Source: Streptomyces sp. WM4235 (GTDB lineage Bacteria; Actinomycetota; Actinomycetes; Streptomycetales; Streptomycetaceae). From it: a DNA stretch of 64,000 nucleotides. The stretch's first letter is position 1. Each line of letters opens with the position of its first letter. Under the pieces are notes generated by a model that did no database searches, was not told the origin of the DNA, and was given only the letters and a program-made list of their open reading frames with translations. Shown one piece after another: positions 44,762 to 53,703 of this stretch. The translations under genes and the position numbers were made by a program. The stretch covers positions 14,206-78,205 of the forward strand of contig NZ_LGDE01000170.1 of assembly GCF_001279725.1 (NCBI RefSeq). The letters run 5' to 3'.

Positions 44762-45494
44762 GTGGTGCTCCTGAAGTGTGCTGCGTGTGCGGCCGCGCGT
44801 CCGGCCGGCGCCCGGTCAGGGCGGCCACGCCTTCGGCGAGGTGGGCGGAGACCGCCGCTTCCGCGGCGTCGGGGTCCCGGGCCTCGATGGCGTCGGCAAT
44901 CGCCTGGTGCGCATCGAGCTGGTGGCGTACGGAATCGGGTACCGGGGCGTTGACGACGGAGTGGACGCCGGCCCGCAGCGCGCTCGCGAAATGCTCGTAG
45001 AGGTCGGTCAGCACGCTGTTGTGGGCGGCGGCGACGACCGCGCGGTGGAAGGCGAGGTCCGCGTCGACGAAGGCCTCCGTGTCACCGCTCTCCCAGCCCC
45101 GGGTGCGCTCCGCCATGGCCTCGCGCAGGGCGGCGACGTCCTCGGGGGTGCGTCGGAGCGCGGCGTGGCGGACGGCGTCCCGCTCCAGCGCGGAGCGGAC
45201 CTCGTAGGCCTCCAGTTCGCCGGAGCGGCGCAGGCGGCGCTGGACGGCCGCTCCGAAGTCGCTGCGGGCACGGACGTAGGTGCCGTCGCCGCGCAGGGGT
45301 TCGAGGAGTCCGGTGTGGACGAGGGCGCGGACGGCCTCGCGGACGGTGTTGCGGCCGACGCCGAGCTGTTCGATCAGTACGGGCTCGGCGGGGATCCGGG
45401 TCCCGACCGGCCACTCGCCGTCGGCGATCAGGGTCTCCAGCTGGGTGATGACCTGGTCGACGAGGGTGGCGCGGGGGGTGCTGCGCAGTGGCAT
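44754..45494 (-). CDS. GntR/FadR-type (FCD) transcriptional regulator
   Basis: A 246-residue regulator. N-terminal winged HTH (12-80: LVDQVITQLETLIADGEWPV then LGVGRNTVREAVRALVHTGL) and C-terminal all-helical FCD domain (about 95-225) with metal-binding Asp/His positions in FVDADLAFHRAVVAAAHNSV and LDAHQAIADAI. GAGAGGAC precedes the ATG. An AACATGGG/CCCATGTT palindrome upstream is its probable operator. Co-translated with the CynX-type gene. FCD regulators usually sense organic or amino acids. Confidence 0.92.
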   Translation of the reverse strand: MPLRSTPRATLVDQVITQLETLIADGEWPVGTRIPAEPVLIEQLGVGRNTVREAVRALVHTGLLEPLRGDGTYVRARSDFGAAVQRRLRRSGELEAYEVRSALERDAVRHAALRRTPEDVAALREAMAERTRGWESGDTEAFVDADLAFHRAVVAAAHNSVLTDLYEHFASALRAGVHSVVNAPVPDSVRHQLDAHQAIADAIEARDPDAAEAAVSAHLAEGVAALTGRRPDARPHTQHTSGAPRE

Positions 45495-45523
45495 GGTCCG
45501 GTCCTCTCGATTCCGTCGCTTGG

Positions 45524-45544
45524 AACATGGGAACATCCCATGTT
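45524..45544. promoter_or_regulatory. Probable GntR-family operator
   Basis: Perfect 8-bp arms AACATGGG and CCCATGTT with a 5-bp spacer, 30 bp upstream of the GntR start. This is the size and position of an autoregulatory FCD-type operator. Confidence 0.6.
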
Positions 45545-45644
45545 TGAGGAAGCAAGTCGCCGTTGTTGCCCTCGGGAAGCGCGCGGGCCCCCCGCGCCGG
45601 ATCGGAACTCCGGTGCGGGGGGCCTCGCGGGCGGGTCGGGCGGG

Positions 45645-47084
45645 TCAGCCGCGGGCGGCGGCGATCTCCGCCACGCGGCGGCGGACCAGGAACCAGCCGC
45701 CGACCAGGGCCGCGCCGATCACGGGCACGAACATGACCGTGGTGCGGCCCACGCCGCCGTCGGACCACATCAGGACCAGGACGGTGGCGAGGAAGACCAG
45801 GGTGACGATCTGGGTGCAGGGGGCCCAGGGCAGTCGGTAGGCGGGGCGCTCCACGCGGCCCTGTCGGGCGCGGCGCCAGAAGTGCAGCGAGCAGAGCATG
45901 ACCATGGCCCAGGTGCCCAGGATGCCGAGCGAGGCGAAGTTCAGGACGATCTCGAAGGCGTCCTTGGGCATGAAGTAGTTCAGGCCCACGCCCGCGACAC
46001 CGAAGGCCGCGGTGAACAGGACGCCGCCGTAGGGGACCTTGCCCTTGTTCATGACGCCGGTGAACTTGGGCGCGGAGCCGGACATCGCCATCGAGCGCAG
46101 GATCCGGCCGGTGGAGTAGAGGCCGGAGTTCAGGCTGGACAGGGCGGCGGTCAGCACGACCAGGTTCATGATGCCGGCGGCGCCCGGGATGCCGAGCTTG
46201 TCGAAGACCGTGACGAAGGGGCTCTGCCCCTCGGAGTACGAGGTGTAGGGGAGCAGCAGGGCGAGCAGGACGACCGAGCCGACGTAGAAGATGCCCACGC
46301 GCCACATGATGGAGTTGATCGCCTTCGGCATGATCTTCTCGGGGTTCTCGGTCTCGCCGGCGGCGACGCCGCACAGCTCGACGGAGGCGTACGCGAAGAC
46401 GACGCCCTGGATCACCAGGAGCATCGGGAGCATGCCGACGGGGAACAGGCCGCCGTTGTCGGTGATCGAAGACAGGCCGGGGGTGTGGCCGTCGATCTCG
46501 TGGCTGGTGGCGACGAGGTAGATGCCGACGAGCAGGAAGATCGTCAGGGCGGCGACCTTGACCAGGGAGAACCAGAACTCCATCTCGCCGAAGTACTTCA
46601 CCGAGATCAGGTTCGCGGTGAGGACGACGGCGAGGGCGACGAAGGCGAGGACCCACTGGGGGACGTCGGTGAACATCGCCCAGAAGTGCGCGTACGTCGC
46701 GGCGGCGGTGATGTCGGCGACGGTGGTCGTGGACCAGTTGAGGAAGTAGAGCCAGCCCGCGGTGTAGGCGCCCTTCTCCCCCATGAACTCGCGTGCGTAC
46801 GAGACGAAGGCGCCGGAGGAGGGGCGGTACAGGACGAGCTCACCGAGGGCGCGCACCACGAAGAAGGCGAAGACGCCGCACACCGCGTAGGCGATGGCCA
46901 GGGAGGGCCCGGCGCCTGCGAGCCGGCCACCCGCACCGAGGAACAGGCCGGTGCCTATCGCCCCGCCGATGGCGATCATGTTGATGTGGCGGGACTTGAG
47001 GTCCTTGCTGTAGCCCTCGTCACCGGCGTCGACATGCGGGGAGGGCGCCGTGGCGGGAGCCTCGGCCAAGGTGCGGTCACTCAT
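45645..47084 (-). CDS. Amino-acid permease (AnsP/GabP-type APC transporter)
   Basis: A 479-residue, 12-helix APC-superfamily permease. It has the signature KSRHINMIAIGGAIGTGLFL at about 30-49 (helix 1), PSSGAFVSYAREFMGEKGAY in helix 3, and YASVELCGVAAGETENPEK at about 240-258. The N-terminal MSDRTLAEAPATAPSPHVDA resembles Streptomyces L-asparagine permeases as I remember them, but asparagine specificity is not proved. Ribosome site is weak (AAGGCGAAG). The next transporter gene lies 217 bp upstream with a terminator between. Confidence 0.88.
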   Translation of the reverse strand: MSDRTLAEAPATAPSPHVDAGDEGYSKDLKSRHINMIAIGGAIGTGLFLGAGGRLAGAGPSLAIAYAVCGVFAFFVVRALGELVLYRPSSGAFVSYAREFMGEKGAYTAGWLYFLNWSTTTVADITAAATYAHFWAMFTDVPQWVLAFVALAVVLTANLISVKYFGEMEFWFSLVKVAALTIFLLVGIYLVATSHEIDGHTPGLSSITDNGGLFPVGMLPMLLVIQGVVFAYASVELCGVAAGETENPEKIMPKAINSIMWRVGIFYVGSVVLLALLLPYTSYSEGQSPFVTVFDKLGIPGAAGIMNLVVLTAALSSLNSGLYSTGRILRSMAMSGSAPKFTGVMNKGKVPYGGVLFTAAFGVAGVGLNYFMPKDAFEIVLNFASLGILGTWAMVMLCSLHFWRRARQGRVERPAYRLPWAPCTQIVTLVFLATVLVLMWSDGGVGRTTVMFVPVIGAALVGGWFLVRRRVAEIAAARG

Positions 47085-47236
47085 GTACTGACTTCGCCTT
47101 CGTGGGTGGGACAGGCAGGTCAGAACCGCCGCGCGGGGACGTTCTGTGGTGTCTCCGGCGCCGCGGTCCGTGTGTGGTCGCCCCAGGAGACCATGAGGCT
47201 CCGCTACCCGCCAAAACCCGGTCCATGTGTACGGAA

Positions 47237-47270
47237 GCCCCCGACGACCTTGGAAAGGGGTGTCGGGGGC
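47237..47270 (-). terminator. Terminator between the two permease genes
   Basis: GCCCCCGAC / GTCGGGGGC, 9-bp stem plus partial inner pairing, 32 bp after the second permease gene on the minus strand. Confidence 0.7.
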
Positions 47271-47301
47271 CTCTGTGGAGCTCGAATGCGTGGCGGCGAG
47301 A

Positions 47302-48846
47302 TCAGTCCCCGGGGGTGGGGTCCGCGGCCTGGTCGAGCCGGAACGCCTCGTTGCCGAGACCGATCCGGGCGTGCGCTTCGGGGCGGCGGGACTTGAGCAC
47401 CAGCCCGTGCGCGAGGCCGCCCGCGGCGGCCAGTCCGATGATGCCGGGCAGCGCCCGGTTGAGCACGGAGCCGTCCTCGGCGCCGACGAGGACACCGAAG
47501 TCCTTGACGGTGTAGACGGCGATGAAGAGGAGCGCCAGACCGGCCGCGCCGGCCGCGACGAGCCGCCAGACCTGGGCGCCGGCGGTGCCGCGGCGGACGA
47601 AGAAGGCGATCACGGCGAAGGAGGCCGCGGCCATGAGGAGTGTCACACCGAGGGCGCCCACGCTGCCCATCCAGGTGAACAGGTGCAGCACGGGGGCCGT
47701 GGGGTCGCCGGCCGGTCCGTCGTCGGTGACGGCGAAGGCGAGGACCACGATCGCGGCGATGCCGGTCTGCAGGAGCGAGCCGGTGCCGGGGGCGCCGGTG
47801 CCGGCGTTGGTACGGCCGAAGGCGGCCGGGAGGAGGCCCTCGCGGCCCATGGCGAAGGCGTAGCGGGCGACCACGTTGTGGAAGCTGAGCATCGCCGCGA
47901 ACATGCCGGTGACGAAGAGGACGTGCAGGACGTCGGTGAAGCCGGTGCCCAGGCGGCTCTCGGTGAGCTCGAAGAGCAGGCCGGGGCCGGCGTCGGCGGC
48001 GGTCTTGACGACGTCGGCGGGTCCGGTGGCGACGGTGAGCGCCCACGCGCTGAACGCGAAGAACAGCGCGACGAATCCGACGGCGAGGAACATCACCCGG
48101 GAGACGACGATGTGGGGCCTGCTGGTCTCCTCGGCGTAGACCGGGGACTGCTCGAAGCCGACGAAGGCGGCGATGCAGAAGCAGAGGGCGGTGCCGAGGC
48201 CGGCGCCCGTGAGGGTCTCGGGGTTGAAGGCGTGCAGCGAGAGGCCTTCGGGGCCCGGCTTGCCGAGGGCGGCGACGTCGAAGACGACGACGAGCGCGCA
48301 TTCGATGAGGAGCAGGACACCGAGCACCTTGGCGTTGAGGTCGATCTTGAGCCAGCCGAGCGCGCCGGTGGCCGCGACCGCGATCAGGGCCGGTATCCAC
48401 CAGGCGAGTTCGATGTCGAGGTAGGTGGCGAAGAGGCCGGAGATCTCGAAGCCGAGGATGCCGAAGACGCCGACCTGCATCGCGCTGTAGGCGATGAGGG
48501 CGACGAAGGAGGCGGAGGCGCCGGCGGTGGGGCCGAGGCCGCGCGCGATGTAGGCGTAGAAGGCGCCGGCGTTGTGGACGTGCCGGCTCATCTCGGCGTA
48601 GCCGATGCCGAACAGCGCGAGGACCGCGCCCAGCACGACGAACAGCAGCGGCTGGCCGACGATGCCCATGACGCCGAAGATGGTCGGCATCACGCCGGCG
48701 ACCACCATCAGGGGGGCGCTGGCGGCGAGCACGGAGAGCAGCAGGCCGGCGGTGCCGAGGCGGCCGGCGCGCAGGGCCCGGTCCTGCCCCTTGTACGTGC
48801 GTATCTCGGCGGGGTCGGTGAGCGTGGCGGATCTGCCCGTCGCCAT
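47302..48846 (-). CDS. APC-family amino-acid/polyamine permease
   Basis: A 514-residue, 12-helix transporter of a different APC branch from its neighbour. AASAPLMVVAGVMPTIFGVM forms the first helix region; NAGAFYAYIARGLGPTAGAS is the third-helix signature; AAFVGFEQSPVYAEETSRPH (about 235-255) corresponds to the conserved E-E loop. Substrate cannot be read. GAAAGGAC precedes the ATG. The TPR-like gene ends 38 bp upstream on the same strand and may be co-transcribed. Confidence 0.88.
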   Translation of the reverse strand: MATGRSATLTDPAEIRTYKGQDRALRAGRLGTAGLLLSVLAASAPLMVVAGVMPTIFGVMGIVGQPLLFVVLGAVLALFGIGYAEMSRHVHNAGAFYAYIARGLGPTAGASASFVALIAYSAMQVGVFGILGFEISGLFATYLDIELAWWIPALIAVAATGALGWLKIDLNAKVLGVLLLIECALVVVFDVAALGKPGPEGLSLHAFNPETLTGAGLGTALCFCIAAFVGFEQSPVYAEETSRPHIVVSRVMFLAVGFVALFFAFSAWALTVATGPADVVKTAADAGPGLLFELTESRLGTGFTDVLHVLFVTGMFAAMLSFHNVVARYAFAMGREGLLPAAFGRTNAGTGAPGTGSLLQTGIAAIVVLAFAVTDDGPAGDPTAPVLHLFTWMGSVGALGVTLLMAAASFAVIAFFVRRGTAGAQVWRLVAAGAAGLALLFIAVYTVKDFGVLVGAEDGSVLNRALPGIIGLAAAGGLAHGLVLKSRRPEAHARIGLGNEAFRLDQAADPTPGD

Positions 48847-48884
48847 GGTGGCGTCCTTTCGGGGTGGGGACTGGGGTCGTGCTG

Positions 48885-49823
48885 CTAAGCGGTGCCCAGC
48901 GCCGCACTGCGCGCGGCGAGGAACGCCTTGTGCGGATCGAGGTCCGGATACGACCAGGGCGCGGGGGTCGCGTGGCGGCCGATCCGGTGGAAGAGGGCGG
49001 CGGCCTCGGCTGAGCGCCCCTCGGCGAGTTTGGCGTGGGCGAGGAAGTTGAGGTCCACGCGGTTGCGGGGGTGGTCGTCCCGCTCCCATTCGAGCCACCA
49101 GTCGAAGGCGGAGCGCAGTACCTGGCGGGCGCGGCGGCCGGACCAGTGGGAGACGGCCCCGTCGGGTCCGCCGTGGGCGGCGAGCACCCGGTAGCGCTCC
49201 GCGTGGGCGATGACGGGGAGCACGGCGAGCGGGGAGTCGGCCGGGGACTCCTCGGCCGCCCAGGCGGCGAAGTCGTACACCTCGTGGAGCGGGTCGAGGC
49301 CGCCGCCGGGCGTGCGCTCGGCGAGCTTGGCGACCATCAGGTGGTGGGCGTGGTGGTGCTCCCGGTGGCGGGCCCGAACCTGGTCGAAGTGGCGGCTGAA
49401 CTCCTCCTCGGTGCCGAAGTCCCGGGTGAGCAGGAGCAGCCCGAGCCAGGGGGTCGGGTCGGCGGGGAGCAGCGAGGCCGCGCGTCGGCAGGACTCCTCC
49501 GCCGCCTCGGGTGTCCCTTTGCGGCGCAGGGCGGTGAAGACGGTGGCGCAGGCGAGCAGGGTGGCGGCGTCCGCGCTGTCGGGTTCGGCGAGCAGCCATT
49601 CGCGGGCCCAGGCGGTGGCTGTCGGGGTCTCGGCGAGGACGAGGACGCGGTGGCCCCGGCGGTCCCAGTCGTCGGCGGTGTCGACGAGGAGGGTACGCGC
49701 CTTGGCCCATCGGCCCTGACCGAACTGGCCGCGGACTTCCACGAGTTCCATGTCGCAGAGGGCGGGGTCGAAGAGCTGGGCGTCCCGTTTGCGGGCGCGG
49801 CCGAGGGGCGGCGGAGGGGACAT
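48885..49823 (-). CDS. Hypothetical TPR-like helical protein
   Basis: A 312-residue soluble, largely alpha-helical protein. It has repeated helix-turn-helix stretches typical of tetratricopeptide-like folds (for example GQFGQGRWAKARTLLVDTAD, then LLLLTRDFGTEEEFSRHFDQ, and FLAHAKLAEGRSAEAAALFH). A His-rich loop AREREHHHAHH-like segment (read ARHREHHHAHHLM, about 165-177) is striking. No catalytic motif is evident. Start MSPPPPLGRARKRD has GGAGGG upstream. It precedes a permease on the same strand; function unknown. Confidence 0.72.
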   Translation of the reverse strand: MSPPPPLGRARKRDAQLFDPALCDMELVEVRGQFGQGRWAKARTLLVDTADDWDRRGHRVLVLAETPTATAWAREWLLAEPDSADAATLLACATVFTALRRKGTPEAAEESCRRAASLLPADPTPWLGLLLLTRDFGTEEEFSRHFDQVRARHREHHHAHHLMVAKLAERTPGGGLDPLHEVYDFAAWAAEESPADSPLAVLPVIAHAERYRVLAAHGGPDGAVSHWSGRRARQVLRSAFDWWLEWERDDHPRNRVDLNFLAHAKLAEGRSAEAAALFHRIGRHATPAPWSYPDLDPHKAFLAARSAALGTA

Positions 49824-50032
49824 CCGCGGTTTCCCTCCAGGACACGGGAGCGGGTGGGTGGGGGGATCGGACCGGTGTGTTGCCGGATGATCACGCACAG
49901 CAAAGCGGTACGCACAGCTCCGCGTCAAGGTCCGAGCCGGCGGGTGGCGGGTTTCAACTGGTTTGACGGTGAGTGGAGTTGAAGGGTCGGTTCCGGTTCG
50001 GGGGCTGTGGCGCCGTGCATAGGCTGGGACGC

Positions 50033-50464
50033 ATGACGACGTACGACGATCTCCCTCCCTGCCTCCTGGGCTTCCCGGGGCCGCTGCGGGACAGCCTGGT
50101 GGCCGCGGTGCTCAGCGGGGCGAAGACCACGACCACCGGGCTGCTGCCCGAGTACGAGGCCGAAGGGGAGCCCTTGCCGGTGCCGGGCGACCGCTCGGTG
50201 TTGGTGGATTCGCTGGAGCGCCCGGTCGCGCTGTTGGAGGTGACCGAGGTGCGGGTGGTGGCGCTCGCCGAGGTGGACCTGGGGCACGCGCTGGACGAGG
50301 GCGAGGGGTACGCGACGGTGGCCGAATGGCGCTCCTCGCACGAGGGGTTCTGGCACAGCGCGCCGATCCGGGAGGCGATCGGCGACCCGGGGTTCACGGT
50401 GGACGACGACACCCGTGTGGTGCTGGAGCGGTTCCGGGTGTTGGAGTTGTTGCCGTCCGCCTGA
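50033..50464 (+). CDS. ASCH-domain protein
   Basis: A 143-residue protein. GFPGPLRDSLVAAVLSGAKT followed by TTTTGLLPEYE (about 13-43) and the downstream strand PVPGDRSVLVDSLERPVALL match the ASCH fold, which is related to PUA domains and can bind RNA; some members are ribonucleases or amidohydrolases. The acidic strand region EVRVVALAEVDLGHALDEGEG fits. Activity here is not known. It is a single gene, divergent from the TPR-like gene. Confidence 0.82.
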   Translation: MTTYDDLPPCLLGFPGPLRDSLVAAVLSGAKTTTTGLLPEYEAEGEPLPVPGDRSVLVDSLERPVALLEVTEVRVVALAEVDLGHALDEGEGYATVAEWRSSHEGFWHSAPIREAIGDPGFTVDDDTRVVLERFRVLELLPSA

Positions 50465-50554
50465 GCACTGTCGTCGAAGTGGCCTCTGCGCACCTTCCCG
50501 GATCCGTCGGGCGGGCCGATCGGACTCGCCCGACGGTGCGCCCCACCGCCCCGG

Positions 50555-52210
50555 TCAGCTCACCGCCGCCGCGGCGGCGCGGCCCGCCGCGCGGCCGGAG
50601 AAGATGCAGCCGCCGAGGAAGGTGCCTTCCAGGGCGCGGTAGCCGTGCACCCCGCCGCCGCCGAACCCGGCGGCCTCGCCCGCCGCGTACACGCCGGGGA
50701 GCGGATCGCCGGAGGCGCCCAGGACACGGGAGGAGAGGTCGGTCTCCAGGCCTCCCAGGGACTTGCGGGTCAGGATGGAGAGCCGCACGGCGACCAGCGG
50801 GCCCGCCTTGGGGTCCAGGATCCGGTGCGGGGCCGCGGTGCGGATCAGCTTGTCACCGAGGTACTTGCGCGCCCCGTGGAGGGACATCACCTGGAGGTCC
50901 TTGGTGAACGGGTTGAGAATCTCGCGGTCCCGGGCCACGACCTCGCGGCGCACGGTCGCCTCGTCGAGCAGGTCCTGTCCGGTCACGGCGTTCATGCCGC
51001 GCACCAGGGCGGCCAGGTCGCGCTCGACCACGAAGTCGGCGCCGTTGTCCATGAAGGCCTTGACCGGGCCGGGGACCGCCTGTCGGGCGCGGTCGATGAC
51101 CTGGCGGATCGACTTGCCGGTCAGGTCCGGGTTCTGTTCGGAGCCGGAGAGGCCGAACTCCTTGCCGATGATCCGCTGGTTGAGGACGAACCAGGTGTGG
51201 TCGTGCCCCGTCTTCATGATGTGGTCGAGGGTGCCGAGCGTGTCGAAGCCCGGGAAGAGCGGTACGGGCAGCCGCCTGCCCGTCGCGTCCAGCCACAACG
51301 AGGACGGCCCGGGCAGGATGCGGATGCCGTGCTTGTTCCAGATGGGGTCCCAGTTCCCGATGCCCTCGGTGTAGTGCCACATCCGGTCCTTGTTGATGTG
51401 GCGGGCGCCCGCGTCCTCGGCGATGCCGAGCATCAGACCGTCCACGTGCGCCGGCACCCCGGACAGCAGCCGCTCGGGAGGAGTGCCGAGGCGAGCGGGC
51501 CACTGCTTGCGCACCAGGTCGTGGTTGCCGCCGATCCCGCCGCTGGTGACGATGACCGCCTGGGCCCGCAGGGAGAACTCGCCGACGCCCTCACGGCCGC
51601 TCGCGGCGCCCCGTACGGCGTCGGAGGGTTCCAGGATCTCCCCCGTGACGGTGTCCAGGACGCCGCCGGTGCGGGAGAGGCCGGTGACCTTGTGGCGGAA
51701 CGCCAACCGGACCAGACCGCGGGCGACGCCGGCGCGGACCCGCCGCTCGAAGGGCTCGACCAGGCCGGGGCCGGTGCCCCAGGTGATGTGGAAGCGGGGG
51801 ACGGAGTTGCCGTGGCCGTTGGCGTCGTAGCCGCCGCGTTCCGCCCAGCCGACGACGGGGAAGAAGCGGACCCCCTGGGCGTGCAGCCAGGGCCGCTTCT
51901 CGCCGGCCGCGAAATCGACGTAGGCCTCGGCCCAGCGGCGCGGCCAGGCGTCCTCCTCGCGGTCGAAGCCGGCCGTGCCGTGCCAGTCCTGGAGGGCGAG
52001 GTCGCGGTGGTCCTTGATCCGCATGCGGCGCTGTTCGGGCGAGTCGACGAAGAAGAGGCCGCCGAAGGACCAGTGCGCCTGGCCCCCGATGGACTGCTCA
52101 GGCTCCTGGTCCAGCAGGATGACCTTGCGGCCCGCGTCGACGAGCTCGGCGGTGGCGACGAGGCCCGCGAGCCCCGCTCCGATCACGATCACGTCTGCGT
52201 CGTACGTCAT
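50555..52210 (-). CDS. FAD-binding dehydrogenase (KsdD/fumarate-reductase type)
   Basis: A 551-residue flavoprotein. N-terminal FAD motif VIVIGAGLAGLVATAELVDA (about 7-26), then SIGGQAHWSFGGLFFVDS as in 3-ketosteroid dehydrogenase/fumarate reductase relatives, and a C-terminal FAD motif GVYAAGEAAGFGGGGVHGYR. The family oxidises C-C single bonds in ketones or steroids, or reduces double bonds. No steroid-degradation genes surround it, so substrate is open. Start MTYDADVIVIGAG at 52210. Divergent from a Nudix gene 84 bp away. Confidence 0.87.
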   Translation of the reverse strand: MTYDADVIVIGAGLAGLVATAELVDAGRKVILLDQEPEQSIGGQAHWSFGGLFFVDSPEQRRMRIKDHRDLALQDWHGTAGFDREEDAWPRRWAEAYVDFAAGEKRPWLHAQGVRFFPVVGWAERGGYDANGHGNSVPRFHITWGTGPGLVEPFERRVRAGVARGLVRLAFRHKVTGLSRTGGVLDTVTGEILEPSDAVRGAASGREGVGEFSLRAQAVIVTSGGIGGNHDLVRKQWPARLGTPPERLLSGVPAHVDGLMLGIAEDAGARHINKDRMWHYTEGIGNWDPIWNKHGIRILPGPSSLWLDATGRRLPVPLFPGFDTLGTLDHIMKTGHDHTWFVLNQRIIGKEFGLSGSEQNPDLTGKSIRQVIDRARQAVPGPVKAFMDNGADFVVERDLAALVRGMNAVTGQDLLDEATVRREVVARDREILNPFTKDLQVMSLHGARKYLGDKLIRTAAPHRILDPKAGPLVAVRLSILTRKSLGGLETDLSSRVLGASGDPLPGVYAAGEAAGFGGGGVHGYRALEGTFLGGCIFSGRAAGRAAAAAVS

Positions 52211-52294
52211 GCGCTGCCCGTCCTCCGGTCGGTGGTGGGGCAGATCCTTTGCTACGGAGCGGTAACCAGTCAACAGCGAAGAGGGGACGAAACC

Positions 52295-52816
52295 GTGAGT
52301 GCCTCCGATGAAGTACTGGACGTGGTGGACCGGGACGACCGGGTGACGGGCAGCGCCCCGCGCGGGGAGGTGTACGCCCGGGGGCTCCTCCACCGGTGTG
52401 TGTTCGTACAGGTCAGGGATGCGCGGGGGCGGATCTTCGTGCACCGTCGGACCGACTCGAAGCTGGTGTTCCCCTCGTACCACGACATGTTCGTGGGCGG
52501 GGTGCTGGGCACCGGGGAGAGCTATCCGCACGCGGCGCTGCGCGAGGCCGGGGAGGAGTTGGGGGTGACCTCGTTGGCACAGCCGACGCCGCTGTTCAAG
52601 TTCCTGTACGAGGGTCCGGGCGGTGCCTGGTGGTCGTACGTGCACGAGGTGCGGTGCGAGGCGCCGGTGCGGCCGCAGGAGTCGGAGGTGGCCTGGCACA
52701 CCTGGCTGTCCGAGGAGGAACTGGCGGGGCGGGTGGCGGACGGCGGGTGGTCGTGGGTGCCCGACGGACTGGAGGCGTACCGACGGCTGCGCGCGCACCG
52801 GGAGTCCCGCCAGTAG
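52295..52816 (+). CDS. Nudix hydrolase
   Basis: A 173-residue protein with a perfect Nudix box, GGVLGTGESYPHAALREAGE then ELGV (about 70-93), where REAGEE binds Mg. N-terminal DEVLDVVDRDDRVTGSAPRG and HRCVFVQVRDARGRIFVHRR resemble the isopentenyl-diphosphate-isomerase-like/YfcD subgroup. Substrate unknown. GTG start with GAGGGG upstream. Followed by DUF202 genes in the same direction. Confidence 0.9.
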   Translation: MSASDEVLDVVDRDDRVTGSAPRGEVYARGLLHRCVFVQVRDARGRIFVHRRTDSKLVFPSYHDMFVGGVLGTGESYPHAALREAGEELGVTSLAQPTPLFKFLYEGPGGAWWSYVHEVRCEAPVRPQESEVAWHTWLSEEELAGRVADGGWSWVPDGLEAYRRLRAHRESRQ

Positions 52817-52825
52817 ATTGATCAG

Positions 52826-53224
52826 GTGATCGACTTCGTCAAGGACGTGCGCCTCTGGTTCGCACCCGAGAGGCTGAGGGACGAGGGCGAGACCCCCGAC
52901 TACCGGTTCTCGCTCGCCAACGAGCGGACCTTCCTGGCCTGGATCCGCACCGCGCTGGCACTGGTCGGCGGCGGATTCGCGGTGGACCAGTTCCTGCCGG
53001 ACCTGCGGTGGGGCGTACGGGTCGGGATGGCCCTCGCGCTCCTGGCGGTGGGCGCGGCCTGCGCCCTGCGGGCGGTGAACCACTGGACGCGGTGCGAGCG
53101 GGCGATGCGGCGGGGCGAGGACCTGCCGCTGTCGCGGTTCCCGGTCGTGCTCAGCCTGGGGGTCGGTCTGGTGGCCGTGGCGATGATGGCGGTCGTCCTG
53201 TTGGGCTGGACGGCCCCGCGGTGA
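52826..53224 (+). CDS. DUF202/YidH-family membrane protein, first of pair
   Basis: A 132-residue protein with three membrane helices (about 38-58, 66-84, 108-128). The family signature YRFSLANERTFLAWIRTALA is at about 26-45. It resembles YidH. Function unknown. GTG start without a clear ribosome site, 9 bp after the Nudix stop. Its stop overlaps the next start by 4 bases. Confidence 0.85.
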   Translation: MIDFVKDVRLWFAPERLRDEGETPDYRFSLANERTFLAWIRTALALVGGGFAVDQFLPDLRWGVRVGMALALLAVGAACALRAVNHWTRCERAMRRGEDLPLSRFPVVLSLGVGLVAVAMMAVVLLGWTAPR

Positions 53225-53550
53225 GCGGACCGGGTCCGAGCCCGGCCGAGGGCCGTGACGCCGGGCTCCAGCCGGAGCGGACCCGGCTCGCGTGGCGGCG
53301 TACGACGCTGGCGTGCTCGGTGACTGCGGTCCTGGCACTGCGCCAGGCGCTGCGCGGATCCGGATCCCCGGTGGAGGTGGCCGGGGCGGCGGTGATCGTG
53401 CTGTTGTGGCTGGTGTTCCTGGGTGTGGCGCACCGACGGATCCGCGCGTTGGCGGCGCACCGTCCGCCGCGGTTGGCGCCGCGCGCGGCGGCGGGGGCGA
53501 CGCTGTGCACGTTGGCGCTGGCGGCCTTCGCGGTCGCGGTGATCCTCTGA
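53221..53550 (+). CDS. DUF202-family membrane protein, second of pair
   Basis: A 109-residue protein with three hydrophobic helices. LQPERTRLAWRRTTLACSVT is the DUF202 signature (about 16-35). GTG start overlapping the previous stop (GTGA) indicates coupled translation and probably a hetero-oligomer with its neighbour. Function unknown. Confidence 0.83.
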   Translation: MSGPGPSPAEGRDAGLQPERTRLAWRRTTLACSVTAVLALRQALRGSGSPVEVAGAAVIVLLWLVFLGVAHRRIRALAAHRPPRLAPRAAAGATLCTLALAAFAVAVIL

Positions 53551-53581
53551 TCCTCCGATCCGACGAAGGGCTGATCTGCTC

Positions 53582-53635
53582 GGTGCGCTCCCCCTCTGCT
53601 TGGTGCGCTCCCCCTCGGCTCGGTGCGCTCCCGCG
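53582..53635. repeat. Three 20-bp direct repeats
   Basis: GGTGCGCTCCCCCTC-type units begin at 53582, 53602 and 53622 (period 20 bp, the third degenerate), in the 153-bp gap before the His-rich gene. Could be binding sites or slippage products. Confidence 0.7.
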
Positions 53636-53703
53636 CGGACACGCCAGGGACACGAGCGGTACAAAAGGGGTGATACCGGATGATCCGCACTAGCCTCGGC
53701 TCC

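Noticed and set aside
43496..49823. Secondary-metabolite cluster suggested by regulators plus transporters
   Set aside because: No synthase, synthetase or tailoring enzymes accompany them.
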